A DNA stretch of 64,000 nucleotides from assembly GCA_026261815.1 (NCBI GenBank), contig JAMPIT010000230.1, positions 8,617,001 through 8,681,000 on the forward strand, written 5' to 3'. Position 1 is the first letter of the stretch; each line of letters starts with the position of its first letter. The notes under the pieces were generated by a model. The model had not been told where the DNA came from, made no database searches, and worked only from the letters and a program-made list of their open reading frames with translations. The translations under genes and the position numbers were made by a program. This document shows, one piece after another, positions 37,211-50,507 of the stretch. The DNA comes from Monarcha castaneiventris obscurior. Taxonomy: Eukaryota; Chordata; Aves; Passeriformes; Monarchidae.

Positions 37211-38429
37211 ACATTTGGTTAGGTTTGTTAATCAGTTGCACATGAATGTAATATATTTGTATTTTGGACTTAAGGATACAATACAGGACAGTATCAAAGA
37301 ATTGCTGATATACCTCATCTGCTTTTTTCACTTAAACAGGAAATCAGTTTAAGTTTGACTGTAGCTAAGCTTAAAAATCCATGTTGTTCTGGTATTCTTG
37401 GAAGTTTAAAAAGGTATATTGGTTTGTCATGTGCTAGAAAGTTCTGAAACCCCAAGCCCTCTTTTATTTTATTTCTCATTCTGAAGGCCACCTGGACATC
37501 CCTCATTCTTTATGTGTTCTCAAGGAAATAGCTCAGTGGTTGTTGAATAGCTTAGGTTTTTTGAGGCCTTCTGGGTCTGACAGTGAATAAAATCAAACTA
37601 AACAAAACAGTTCCTGCCTCTCATATTTTTTTTCTTAGGAATATGCTGTTTCAGGCCCTAATTTCACTTATTTGCTGGTTTGTAAAAATTAAAAGATAGA
37701 AAGCTGGAATTATTTCTGCCTTATCTGTGAAAGGCCAAATTTGCTTTCCATCCCAGTCACATCATGGAACTCTCATTTCTCTTTTTATATGTTTATACAA
37801 ACTTTCATTTTTGCTGCTTCTGTTTTTCTTATCTATAACCCATTTTTCATATTGTTCATTTTCATATTGTTCATTTTCATTTACCTGATGGGTTTCATTT
37901 GGGGTTTTTTTGGTTTCTTTGTTTTCCTTGTATTTGTTATGAACCTTTTGTTCTAGTTTTTGCAAAATATCTTCTTTCTTTCTTTCATATACTTAAAAAT
38001 TTTGGTAAAATCATTAACTTTCCTTTTTCTTTTATGCCTCAGAATGTCTTAGAATATATGGATTGGGTTTCTGCCTTTAGTAGCACATATTAGAGATACA
38101 AATTCACCTTTTGTTCCTCAGACCATCTTCCCCAAAGATCCTTTCTACTAATCCCTGTATATACTGAATTCTGTTCTTTCCCTTTTCTGCTTTCGTTCTT
38201 TCCTATTAGTAGAGTCACAAATGCTATAACTCCATGGTCACTTTCTTATTCTTAGACATTCTCTGAGGTTTTGGTAGTAATTACATTTAATGTTGAGAAG
38301 TTAACCTGTTACAAGCAGATAGAGGAATGTCATCAGTTTGAGAACGTACCCTTGTAAATTTGGTGAAGCGTGAGTTTCCATGGATGGATCAGTTAAAATG
38401 TCCCAGCAGCACTGCTAGAAATGTAACTC
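37211..38429. other. AT-rich unique sequence with short tandem repeat
   Basis: No gene recognised. A 15-bp unit (ttttcatattgttca) is repeated about 2.5 times at 37844-37880 and sits in a T-rich stretch that continues to about 37980. This composition produces the Phe/Leu/Ile-rich chance frames there. Confidence 0.6.
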
Positions 38430-38600
38430 TTTCTTCTCACCCATCTGACAAATGGATTGGCAAATTTGTTTCAAAACTGTCAGTGATGCTACTTTTACCA
38501 GATTTTGCACTGTATTATCCAAGGCATTGAAGCTCATATTCTGCATGTGGCTTTCACACAGAAAATTACACAGTTAGCAGCATATCTCTAAATAGTTCAG
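38430..38600 (-). mobile_element. Possible ancient CR1 scrap
   Basis: The run tttgtttcaaaactgtcagt, followed by attttgcactgtattatcca, has the order of the reversed 3' region of old CR1, but divergence is high and neither end is visible. Chance similarity cannot be excluded. Confidence 0.32.
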
Positions 38601-40031
38601 AGAGAAGGAAAGACATGTCGGAAAGAATAGAAAAATGCTTCCCCCTCCAAATTTAGTTTCTGGGGAAGTGCTTCAGAGGAAGATCTGACATTAATCAAGC
38701 CAGTTTATCTATCTGTGGATTGCTTATGTAATCACTGCCATGCTATATTGCATCAGCTGCCTGAAGGTATGAAACAGATGCAAATGCACAAAAATATATG
38801 CACATTCATTTGTCTTTCTCTAGCATGCATTTGGGCTAGATCTGGTAAGGTGCACAACAATCCTTGCTGACATCAGGTGCAAGTCTAAATAATGATTTTG
38901 GTTGTATGAGCCTAATCCTCTGTTGCTTTTGACCTTATCGTTACTAGTAATCATTTAAGTGGCAATTAGTCATCACAAGTTGAGGTAGTGGCTACTTCTT
39001 TCTGAGTTAAATTGTCCTGAGTAATTGTTGGCAGTGCAGGATCAGTTGCACAGTGGATGTATTCTATAGGTATTACTTAGATTTCCCAGTTCATGGTTGC
39101 ATGACTAAGTAGAATGTGAAAAATGAAAATCACTTTGGACATCATTGCAAAACTAGGCTTTGCAAATGGTACTTTTCACCTGGATTTTGCCCTGATGCCA
39201 GGCACTTGATAATTATGAATTCTTACCAGGTATTTTGTATTTCTGACCCAAAGGAACAGAGCTCAAGCCTTTTCCTCCTGTTAAACAGGTCTGGGAAAGT
39301 GGACTTCAGTAAATCTGAAGTTAGTGCTTTTATTAAGGCTGTCAAATTCTTTAACAAATAATAAAAAAAACATGTTTATGAGACTTATAATAGGTCCTAA
39401 TAATAATTTCTTCTTTAGACGTGTCACATTCTCTCTCTACATCAGAGACAAAATCCAAGTAACTGTAGCTGTACTCTAAAACCAAGATTACAGATGAAGT
39501 CTATATTTTCACAGCAAGCAGCTTCTCACCTTTGAAAACTACAGACACCTTCATGAAGCTGCATTTTCATACTCTTATCTATGCAAATCTGTTGTTAGGT
39601 TTATGCCTTAAAACGAAGATAATCCATCCTCCCTAATTATCAGGCTGAGAAACATCAAATGCAGAGGTCATCTGCCCCACCCAAGACAGATTTTTCTGAT
39701 TTAAAACAACTGGTAGAAATTTAGCTTGATGACTGATAATATATTTTCAAGATAACACTTTATCAAAGCATGACAGCAGCTGTGAAATCTCAGAGTTTCC
39801 TCTCTCCTCTATGACACCTTGATAAGGCAATTAGAGCATAATTACCTTAACAAGTGGCATTACAGGAAATTATTGTCATTCTCCTGTTAAAATAACACAT
39901 AATCATCAGCAAGTGTATTCTAGCATCCCCAATCAGCATCTGATTAGCTGAAGCTAACTCAGAAAAGAGACTGTAATAGGTGGCAATAATTGACAAGTTA
40001 CAAGAAAAGGGTAAAATATACCTGTGTGTAT
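38601..40031. other. Unique sequence, no recognised gene
   Basis: I see nothing assignable; chance frames reach 81 codons. Confidence 0.55.
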
Positions 40032-40138
40032 GTCTCTCTCTCTCTCTCTATATGTATGTATGTATGTATGTATGTGTGTGTGTATATATATATATATATT
40101 TTTATTTATATTCACTCACATGTATATATATATTTTTT
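40032..40138. repeat. Compound microsatellite (CT)n(ATGT)n(GT)n(AT)n
   Basis: A CT run from about 40032, then five or so ATGT units, then GT, then a pure AT run to about 40099, followed by interrupted TTTA and TATA sequence to 40138. Adjacent motifs differ by single changes, as expected when one simple repeat seeds the next by slippage. Confidence 0.92.
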
Positions 40139-41244
40139 TAGACTACATTGTATGTATAAGGTAGCTGTTTATCTGATCACTTCCAAAACAGGCTTCAAAG
40201 ATTTTATTATTATTTCGCATGTAGATAGAAAAGACTAAATGAGACTACCTAAAAATAGTCAGGTAAGCAGCCAGCTTAATTTAGAAATGCATGCCTTATT
40301 CATATTTAAATGGCCATACTTGTCAACCTGCTTAAATTTCTCTGTATTTCCTACAGCTGTTTTGTTTATCATGTCAATTCCTTCAAGGCTTGATTCACCT
40401 TGCAATTTATATCATTATGGTCTATGACACCACTTCCAGTTTCATGTTACCTTCATAAAACTGAATTACAGAACCTACTTTTTTCCCCATCAGTTGTTTT
40501 CTTGGGTACAACTCTACTGGGCTGCACTCTGAAAGATGGTTAAAAATTGGGTTTTTACCCATCGTGTCCTAAGCTTCGTTTACAAAGGTGATGCAAAATA
40601 ACAATAACCATTGCAATAGGTGTGTTCTAATTCTCCTAATCATAAAATTCCATTACTCTTCAATGTGCAGAAAACATTTTCTTCTACATTATATACTTCC
40701 TTGTTTTAGTCAGAATACCTTCATCCAGACCCCGAAAAGCAAACCTCACACCATGATGATCAATGCAATGTTATAAATGCTTGTTCTCTAAAAGCCAGCT
40801 AAAGGTCTCAGACTCTGCATATGTATAGTCCAGAATTAATTTCTGTACCTTAAGTATAATCAAATAGAGAAAAATAGGAAGGCATAGCACATACAACAGC
40901 AGCATGATTTTATTTAAATTGCTACATGGCTCTTATGTTTCAGTGTGCATCTGTTATATGCACTCACCTCAAATGAGGTAGAATCTGTCTTTGTAGGTAC
41001 CCAAAGGCTTTGTTAAGAATCTCCTCAGTCCAGACTGTGTACCTCACTGCTTGGCTTAGTGAGTTCCTGCCATTGGAATGACTCTGCCTACAGTAGTCAC
41101 TGCAAAATCAAGCCAGAAGGGTGGGATTCTACACAAAAGGTCTACCAGAGGAAGAGAGAGTGTATTTCTTTCTCTTTCATAGTGGTAGAGCCTTCATTCA
41201 GTATAAAGTAATAGTAATCATAGCTAAAACACCAGACAGCTGAG
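40139..41244. other. Unique sequence, no recognised gene
   Basis: No repeat or coding signal recognised between the compound microsatellite and the plus-strand CR1. Confidence 0.55.
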
Positions 41245-41803
41245 AATAGTGTGGCCAACAGAACCAGAGCAGTGATTGTCCACCTATATTCAGCACTGGT
41301 GAGGCCTCACTTCAAATCCTATGTTCGGTTTTGAGTCCCTCATTACAACAAGGACATTGAGGTGCTGGAGCGTGTCCAGAGAATGGAGCTGGTGAAGGGT
41401 CTGGAACATAAGGAGTGGTAAAGGGCACTGGGGTTGTTTATTCTGGAGAACGGGAGGCTCAAGGGAGACCTTTTCACTCTCTGCAGCTACCTGAAAGGAG
41501 GTTGTTGGAGATGAGTGCCTCTACTCCCAGGCAACAGGAATAAGAATAGGACAACGGGAAATAACCTCAATTTTGGCCAAAAGAAGTTCAGGTTGGCTAT
41601 TAGGAAAAATTTCTTCACTGAAAGAGTGTTTAATCACTGGAACAGGTTTTCCAGGGAAGTGGTAGAGTCACCGTCCCTGGAAGTGTTCAAAAAACAAGCA
41701 GATGTGGCACTTCATTATGTGGTTTAGTCATCATGGTGGTATTTGGTCAAAGTTTGGAATTGATGACCTTGGATATCTTTTCCAACCTTTATGATTTTAT
41801 GAC
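41245..41803 (+). mobile_element. CR1 LINE, 5'-truncated, plus strand
   Basis: Begins within the last coding part of CR1 (cactggtgaggcctcacttc, then gaggtgctggagcgtgtcca) and runs through the ORF2 tail, whose translation includes KKFRLAIRKNFFTERVF and VVESPSLEVFK. It ends with tccaacctttatgattttat, close to the usual CR1 octamer end. Stops at several points break the frame. A moderately young copy; the 5' truncation lies within the 3' third of ORF2. Confidence 0.92.
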
Positions 41804-44800
41804 CCTTAAACTGTGCACTTGAGACTTGTCTATTTTGACTTTAGGTATCTAAGTACTCAGTGGGATTAAGCTCTGCAAATCTACCAGCATCTCTGGGTTA
41901 TCATTGTGTTATAAGCTTCACTTTGACAAACTGAGTGTCTTCCTAACTGATAGACTGATTTTCCTGTTACTGTTCTTGTATGTACGAATCTTTTTCTGCA
42001 TCACTAACTGTTTTGCAATAGCCTAAATATTATGAGAGGGAACTGTATTTCACCATGAGGTCTCAACAAGGACAGGCCCTGCAGTGTTTTATGAGTTAGA
42101 GGTTAGGATTTGTCTCTCATTTACCTGTCAGTGAAATGACATCTAATTCAAGTCACCCATTAAGATTTGATGAGAGGTCGGAGGAGGCAGATAGGTGTCT
42201 CTCTGAGACATCTGCCTTGGGATGAGATGAACTATTAAATGGCTAAACTTCAGCAAGGAGAGGTGCATTTTATCATAAGTCACTTTTTTTTCCCCTGTGG
42301 CTGACTTAGACTCTAGGGAAAAAATTCCTTTCTGAAGACAGAAAGTGAAATCCAGGAGATGGTGGTTGTCTTACACCTCAGGAAATGAGAGTTTTATTCC
42401 TGGTGCCACAGAGCTGAAAGAAGTGAATGTGAGAAATGACTTCTACTTCCCATGATACTGCCTGCATATTTCTGTGAGTAGGGACCAAAGTGTTTACAAA
42501 TGCACCAAGAAAAACTATACTTCAAGAAAAAAGGTGAATGTTGCTTCTTGGGTTTTTTTAGTGAATCTGAAATGTGATTCACTGTCAAAAGTATTCCTGG
42601 CTAAAAGAGATTCTAATTTTAAGTTTGAAAACAGATATTTAAAAACTCAATAGCAGGTAGAATTATTTTAAGTGCTCCTCAACAATAGAACCTAAAATCA
42701 TTCTCCTTACCAACAGCGTTTTAACTATCAGTTTGGGAGAGTGCTCCCCAAACCAGTGAGTCGAGTTTTCTTGTAAATGTGAATATAGGGACCAGCAATG
42801 TTTCTGAATTTGCTCTTGTAAGAGATTTTTTTTTTTTTTTTAATGGGCATTGCTTGTTACTTTGCTCTTGTCAAAATAAACATCAAAATTTTAAAGGACA
42901 AACTGTCCTGTTTAGAATAAAGAATGTAACTGCCCATGCATATGTGGTAAACTGTGTGAACAAAAGTGCAGCTGGTGAGAAAAATTATGCAAAATTGATG
43001 GTGTCTTTGGAAGCTCCAAGTGAAAAATTTATTAAATATGATCCAAGGTCATAGCTTTCTATGTAGAAAGAAAATGAAACCAATACAGAAAAGAACTTTG
43101 TTTGTTATAAAGCACCCTGTATTTAAAATGAATGTGCTTTCAAATAAAAGCTGTAACAACTAATTGCTAGTTAGAACCCTATCCTATCTCCATTTTGAGC
43201 AACCTTCTGTTATATTTCTTAGTGAAATTTTAAAAAATAATTTTCACAGAGAATGAATGTTTCGATTTCTTCCAAAATTGTCGACCCATCCCTTTTCTCC
43301 TAGAAAAAGCTGATTAAAGATTCCTAGACTGAAGGCTATTACTTCATCAATTCTATAAAATCCTCAGTTAATGAGAAATTTTACAAAAGCTAACTTCCTT
43401 TTATGCCTACTTAGCAACCTTCCCCAACTTTGCAAAAGTCCATCTATGTAAGATCTTTCTGATTTGAAATACCTGGCTTAAGTGAGGTCAATGTTTTGTG
43501 TTCCTTACTGGGAAACAGGATAATCTTTTGTTTTAACATGCACAAGATTGAGAAATAAATTGCAGGGTAAAGGTATACAGGTAAGTGTGAGAAAGAAAAG
43601 TGAGGCTGTAGTAGAGGAGAGTTATCTGTATATACGTGGAATGAGAAAGGGAACAATCCCACACAGTTAAGTAAATCTGGAGGCTCATGCAAAAAATAAG
43701 GTTTAGTGTTTACCCCTAGATCTTTCATTGAAGGATCAATCAAATGAAAAAAGTGAAGGCATGATGTTGGAAAAAAAAATCTGTTAAACCTTATGTAAAA
43801 GAGATTTGAATATAAGGAAAATACACCTTTTTTAAAACTCATGTGCTGTCCCCTTTTAAAACCAAATTTGCTCTTAATGAGTCATGGACATTGGAGTCAA
43901 TTAAATCTATTTGCTTTGATGAGCAATCCACCATATACACCTACTGAAAAGCTATTTTCATTCATGGGCAGCATCAGCAATGTAATAATAACTGCAAACA
44001 CATATCCAGATTTCTTTACCCATGTGATTCCATGATCTGTGTTTCAGAGATAAATAACTCTGTTATTGTTGGTATTATTTTCAAATAATAAAATTAATAA
44101 AATGCACTTCAAAAAGAACAAGCAGAAATCATGCAGAAGGAAGTTTGTAATATATTTTTATGATGAACCCCTCTAATTGAAAAAAAATTATTTGGATCGA
44201 TAGGGCTGAAGACAATTTAAATAAGATTAATTAAATTTTCAAGAACTTTTACAATCAGAAACTTCAAGCTGCTTTGTATTACAAATTTATTACTATATAA
44301 GTTTATTTTACTTTTAGCATTTAGGAATACTTTTTCTGGGGTGAAACTGTCACATACATGTTTTGAATAAAAGTTCTGGATTTGGATTAAGACAATCAAA
44401 ATGATGAGTGCATATCAGGATCTGGTTGAAATCAGTATTGATATGAAGATGAGCTAGGTTTTGTCACGCAGCTAAATTTTTACCTTGTAGTGTGTGACAT
44501 CGTGACACAAAATAAGATAAACAGTAAAGACTACTAAAAGTTAATAAGTCTTTAACCAAGAATTAGTCCTTGCATAATAAAAAAATGCCAATACTTAAAA
44601 ATCCAGAAGCCTTTCTGCATAATAAACTGTGGTTTAATGTCAAGGAGAATTGTCACTTAATGGAGTAACATCAGTTATAATTTATACTGTAGCATAGAAA
44701 ATGCAATAATGCATGCTCTAATTCAAAGAATGTTTTTAAAAGTCTATCTATAAAATCACCTATTTTTCTTGTTGATAATAAGAGGGAAAACATTGATTCC

Positions 44801-45099
44801 CTATGAAATGTTTTAATGAGTAGCAAATTTTTTTTAATGTATGATTTAATTGCTTTGGATATATACCTTTAATGTTGTCTCCGTAACAGCTGAAACAAAA
44901 AGCCTTTTGAAAAAACTTATGAATCACAAAATACTGGAATAGCCAATTGTGATCTGTGATGAGCTAATATTCTCCATATAATCATGTACACCTCTGATAG
45001 AAACATAGGCAATCATAAATATATCATTGTGTGGGTGAGTTGGTTGCAATAGGTCATAATGAAGATTTTATTGGAACATGTCACCACAGTGGTGTTCCT
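41804..45099. other. Unique AT-rich sequence, no recognised gene
   Basis: A T16 run lies at about 42826-42842. The 132-codon minus frame at 43444-43842 is Phe/Pro/Ser-rich with no motif I know and no splice support. Otherwise I see nothing. Confidence 0.55.
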
Positions 45100-46131
45100 T
45101 TCATTTGCTGATGTCCATTGTGCTCCTGGAGATCAGTGATGTCACTGGTGGAGAGCGGTGGCAAGTGACGTTCCTCAGGGGTCAATATTGGGACCAGCAC
45201 TGTTTAACATCTTTGTCAGTGACACAGACAGTGGGGTCGAGGGCACCCTCAGAAAGTTTGCCAATGACACCAAGCTTTCTGGAGCAGCTTTTTCACACAC
45301 TGGAGGGAGGGGATGCCATCCAAAGGGACCTGGGCAGGCTGGAGAGGTGGGTGCGTGTGAACCTCGTGAAGTTCAAAATGGCCAAGTACCAGGTCCTGCT
45401 CCTACCCCAAGCACAAATACAGGCTGGGCAGATAATAGACTCAGAGCAGCCTTGGAAAGGATTTCAGGGTCTTGGTCAACAAGAAGCTCAACATGCAATG
45501 ATCCAGCAGCGTGCAGTTGCAGCCCAGAAAACCAGTTGAGTCCTGGGTTGAGTCAAAAGCAACATGAGCAGAAGGCTGAGTGATATGGTTCTGTCTCTGG
45601 ATTCTGTTTTTGTGAGACCCCACCTGGAGAGCTGCATCCAGCTCTGGCACCCCCAACATAAGATGGAGATAGACCTGCTGAAGTGAGTCCGGAGGAGGCC
45701 ATGAAGGTGATCAGAGGATGGGAGCAACTCTCCCAGGAGAGAACAGGAGGGAAGAGTTGGGGCTTTTCAGCCTGGAGAAGAGAAGCCTCTGGGAGACTTT
45801 ATAGTGCCTCCCAGAACTTAAAGGGAGCCTACAGGAAAGCTGAAGAAGGACCTTTGACAAGGGCATGTAGTGATAGGTAAAGGTGTCATGGCTTTAAACT
45901 GAAAAAGGGCAGGTTTAGATTAGGTATTAGAAAGAAATTATTTTCTGTGAGGGTGGTGAGGTGCTGAAACCTTGCCCAGAGAAGTGGTGGGTGACCCATC
46001 CCTGGAGGTGTTCAAGGTCAGGCTGAATGGGACTTGGAGCAGCCTGGTCCAGTGGAAGGTGTCCCTGCCCATGACAGGGGGTAGGGACTTGAATGTGTCT
46101 TCTATACCAAACCTGTCTATGATTCTATGAC
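45100..46131 (+). pseudogene. CR1 LINE with broken reverse transcriptase
   Basis: The longest CR1 in the window (about 1 kb). The first part encodes the reverse-transcriptase core, with [15 protein letters not shown] followed by [10 protein letters not shown] at about 45251-45280; the family box is FADD, so one catalytic aspartate is replaced by Asn. Near 45290 the frame shifts, and the next conserved stretch, [20 protein letters not shown], lies in another frame. Downstream are the usual tail blocks and a proper 3' end (aacctgtctatgattctatg). The copy is 5'-truncated, frameshifted and catalytically dead. It lies about 190 bp upstream of the solo LTR at 46321. Confidence 0.94.
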
Positions 46132-46320
46132 TTCAGAGACAACTATACAGTACTGAAAAAAGCAGCTGTCAAAATGCTATAGAAAAAAACTCTCTCTTGC
46201 AGCATGGCAAGTATTAACAACATCATGCTGCAGTTTGGATTCTGTTTCATGTCATTGTAGAGAAAAAGTATTCCAGGTTTTACTTGTGTAACTGAGAGGG
46301 TTTTATAAAATACATATATA
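46132..46320. other. Spacer between CR1 and solo LTR
   Basis: Unique AT-rich sequence. Its last five bases (ATATA, 46316-46320) form the left target duplication of the LTR. Confidence 0.6.
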
Positions 46321-46644
46321 TGTATAGCTGCGATAGGAAGCTACACAGAGTCCCCAGGCAGGTACAAAGGAGAGCCCTTTATTGCAAAAACCCAGCCTTT
46401 TTAAGCAGTTAGCTGGTTATCAGTTTACATCATTTTAAAGCATAACAAACATAATTCAACCAACCACCACACACCACAATGGGAGCACTTTACAGTCATG
46501 CAGCATGTTTTTCTACCACTAATTCAGCTGTGTCTCTTTCCCACAGTCCTTTTCTACTTAGCCAAAGTAGAATCATGGCCTGAGCCATGATTTTACAAAG
46601 GCAACAAGGCCTTCATTTTATAAGGTTTTACCTATATTGCAACA
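46321..46644 (-). mobile_element. Solo LTR of an endogenous retrovirus (324 bp)
   Basis: On the minus strand it begins TGTTGCAATATAGG and ends GCAGCTATACA. The flanks are a perfect 5-bp duplication, ATATA, at 46316-46320 and 46645-46649. AATAAA lies on the minus strand at 46378-46383, about 60 bp from the 3' end, followed by the conserved U5 phrase GGGCTCTCCTTTGTACCTGC. A TTAAAAA sequence just upstream of the polyadenylation signal could serve as the TATA box. Both ends and both duplications are intact and no internal viral sequence remains, which is the signature of LTR-LTR recombination. Confidence 0.88.
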
Positions 46645-49600
46645 ATATAAGGTATATATTTTCTTTCTAATCAAATTTTCAGTTGTATTACATAGATGCC
46701 TATTAGCTACCAGGTTAAAAATTATTGAATTAGTCATAATTTTGTATTAGCAACTAGGCCATTTCTATAACTCATAATTCATAAGGCTGTTCCGAAATGT
46801 GTACAAGCCTACATACTTTGTCATGTTCTGTTTCAAACATCATACTTTACAGTCTATGATGTTTTTCCTTAGCTTTTTATGTCCTTCTGCAAATAACACA
46901 TACAGTACAAAAATTCAGCAAACACCAGGCTTGCCTATTTTTTTTGCACAGCAAAGGAAGATGAAATATCCGAAGTTTTTATTCAGCATAATGTTTATTT
47001 CCACTGGCACAAAGGAGTTTTTACATTCATTTCTCTGACACTTTTAAAGAAAACCTTACAGCCTGCATTAGTAACATAATACTGTATGAAATTTCAAAAG
47101 AACACATAAAAGGGCCTTTGTGAAGGGGTCTTGTTATTCTAGTGCAATTCTGTAATGGTAGAACAAAAATACTTTGTGTGCTTCAACACAATGCTACAGA
47201 CTCCCAAACATGCTCTTTCAAATAAAGGCAAAATACCTGCTGCTGGAGGAGGTTAAATCACTCTGTGAGCCTCAAATTCTTCAAAACATCTTAATCCCTA
47301 AAAAATTAATTGGCTAAATAAGCAAATAATTAAACGTGGAAGCCTCCTTCCTGTTCTCCTTTCCCATCTCCCTCTTCCCAAAACAAATGGAAAAAATTAA
47401 CTAAGGAAAATTTTAGCTGAAAATGAACAGGATATTTTATACCGTTAAATGGTGTTTATGGCAAGATAAACTGAAAACACAGAAAGAATAATGAAAGAAG
47501 GAATCTGCTGAAATAAAATCTAATAAACAAGATAAAGGTAAGATCACTACACAAGTTGCTGAATTCTTCATCAGTATATTTTAGTAACCTCCATTTGATC
47601 TCTGGATATATGTATATTATCCATACCATTCACTAACATAAGTAGTATTTTTCTCACAAATTGTTAAAGAGCCTCAAACACTTTAAACATGGCATCATGG
47701 TGAATTATATATCAGGTGAATTGCTCTGATCTAGTCAGTTCTTTCTTGTTATTTTAAGTTATATTTTACATTTTCAAAAATATATATATATATCAAGCCA
47801 TGGGTTCTTCCTACTGGTGGTTTCCATCCACTACCCAGTAAATGTTAATATACATGCCAACATTTTGGTGCACAGTTCACAAAGCTACTCATATATTAAA
47901 AAAAGAATCCACAGTGAAGGAATATCGCTGAATAAAAAACCCCATCATATTGACAGACTGTATTTACATCATCCCTACATGGATGGCCTTATTTTGAGGA
48001 CTCTTCTTTTTACCATAACTCTGGCTGAGCAAAGGTATTGATTTCAAAAACTATCTGTGCAAATAACAGTAGAAGTCCACAGTTCCTGGGATCTTTCATT
48101 TAACCTGCATTGCAACTCTCTTCTTTAATGCATTCCACTTTTAGCTTAGTACGAACATTTACTGAACACCCCCTTTCAGGCTTTTGCAGCATTGGATATG
48201 AATCTGAGGGTAGCCTAAAGCCTTTCCTTAGATTTATGCTGAATCTCTAGGTGTATTGTATTTAAAAATAGCCACATTAATTTATTTTTTTCATTTTATT
48301 CTACATCAATGTATCTCTTAAAGAAAATCACACTTGTGCTTAAATATATAAAGAAAAAGACAGTCTTCCTGTTCAATGTCTTATCCATAAATATCCTTTT
48401 AAACTAATAGCAGTCTGGTCTATGATTGAAGGCTCATAACCCTTCTTTTTCACTCAGGACCAAGTTGCCTTTTATGTGCTTTATCCAGTGCTATTACACG
48501 GCAATGGAAAAGCTGTTTAATATTATTGTTGCAAGATCAGAGCCCAGATCTCTAGAATAAATTTTCTTCTTATATATGGAGGGAATGAAAGAGGAAAAGA
48601 ATAAGCAGTTTTAAAGACCAAATTACACTTCAGCAAGCTTTTATTTCAAACCAAACCAACAAAATAAATTTCATGTCTTGGTTCACCAGTGTTTAAAATA
48701 GTTTGCTAATATGGATTCCCACCTTTACAGGAAGATTTTGTAAAGCTAGATTTTGACCTTCAAAAACAGCTTTACTATATATGTATGCTTTACAAAATAT
48801 TGAAATCTTATACAGAGGAGATTCTGATCAGTAAAAAATCTGGCACAGCAGTACAGTGAAGACCCTAAGTGGATAATATTTATTAAAGACCCAAGAGCTT
48901 CAACTAGAAATGGAATACATATCACCACTCCCTGGGAGGTAGTAAAAAAATTCAGATTTCTGTTATTTTTGGGATATGTTGATTTTCCCCCATACATGGA
49001 AACCTAAAGAAACCAGTTTCACTGCCTGTTTTCAAGAAAAGAGAGTCCTGCCCTAATATCAGGGTTTATGCCATTTATTTTTAATTTCAGAAGGAAGTAT
49101 GAGCACTCTCTAAAAGGCAACACCTTTAGTCAGAGCACACTGTTGCTAAAATTATAAACAGGTGATAATTAACAATTATCTTCGGTAAAGCATTGTCTGG
49201 GGTATTCATATTACAGATCCCAATTCCCCTTGATTGCAAGCAGCTAGGAAATTACATGGATTTTTTTCATTCTTTTTAGCAACACAATTTTATCTTTGAT
49301 GGGATCGTGAAGGATCCTCAAATCTTAAGTAAGCAAGACCAGATTTTTACAAGTACCATGAAAGACAGATTTTCATGAATGCTTTAATATTATTAGTTGC
49401 AATCCCTTTCCCTTTTTAATTGAATGTGAAGACTTCTGAAAAACTCTCTATTTTGTTGTAAGAACTCAATACTTATTAGTTTATAAAATAAAGTGGCTGC
49501 TTTGGTTTTTTTGGTTTTTTGTTGAGTTTGATCTGAGTTTATAAAGTTTCTGCTGATAATTTCACTTAGTATAACTTCCCTTTATATAGCTTTGTACTTG

Positions 49601-50507
49601 GCATTTTCTGAAGGCATACAAATAAAAGAAGGAATTTTGATTTGTAAGAGAATAAATGCTTCTAAATCTTTCAGACATAGAAGGAAAATTGACTTTTAGT
49701 TAAAACCAGATAAATGTAGAAGATAATTACATTTTATATGGAAACAACATTGAAGGACTAACCAATGTAAATATAACAGATGTTACCAAGATAGTGATAG
49801 AGAAGAACAGAAGAAAATAAATTGATAACCTGAAAAACCCATTACCTTCTTCCTTCTCTTACACTTGCAGGTGAATATAGTGGCATGAGCTGTCATGGTA
49901 ACAGTGCTATCCTTGACCAAGAGGAATATATGTAGAGATTATTATCTTCATCTCCCATTCAGACTCACTAAGGAGCTGTGATGGCCCAATTAAGATCTTG
50001 ATCACTCTTTCAGGAGAGTGGAATTTAGTACACAGACTTAGTCTTATGATCTTGAGGAAACACCCAAGTTGGAAACCCTTAATAATCAATTAAAGAATGG
50101 CCAATTTCCATTAGAAACTCTATATTCAGTTTTTCTGTCTATTAAATAAGTATCCTGGTGTATTGGTTTATAAATTCCTTGGAGAAATTAACCTTTACTG
50201 TATGACTACAAAGCACTTGGTATAATGAATTTACACTATCAGTCAGGGCATCAAATATTATAACTGCGCACTCTTTTGCAAACTGTAAAACATACAGGAA
50301 ATTACTCTTTTAAGCAATCTTAACAGCCATAAATTTTGTTCAGCTCAAATGCAGCTCAAATTGACCATGTGCACCATATGCAAACTGGTGAAATTGCATC
50401 CATATGCGAAACGAAATCCTGCTGAATAGTTTGGAATTAGTTGAAAAGACAAACTTAAAAAATGACAGCTATTGTTATCATAGATAAAACAGCTTTTATT
50501 CCTGAAC
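46645..50507. other. Unique AT-rich sequence, no recognised gene
   Basis: An (AT)n run lies at about 47779-47793. I see no transposon end, RNA gene or plausible exon. Confidence 0.55.

Noticed and set aside
37741..37956. Hydrophobic Phe-rich frame resembling membrane segments
   Set aside because: Produced by a T-rich tract and a 15-bp tandem repeat.
43444..43842. 132-codon minus-strand frame rich in Phe, Pro and Ser
   Set aside because: Composition reflects purine/pyrimidine-skewed DNA; no recognisable domain.
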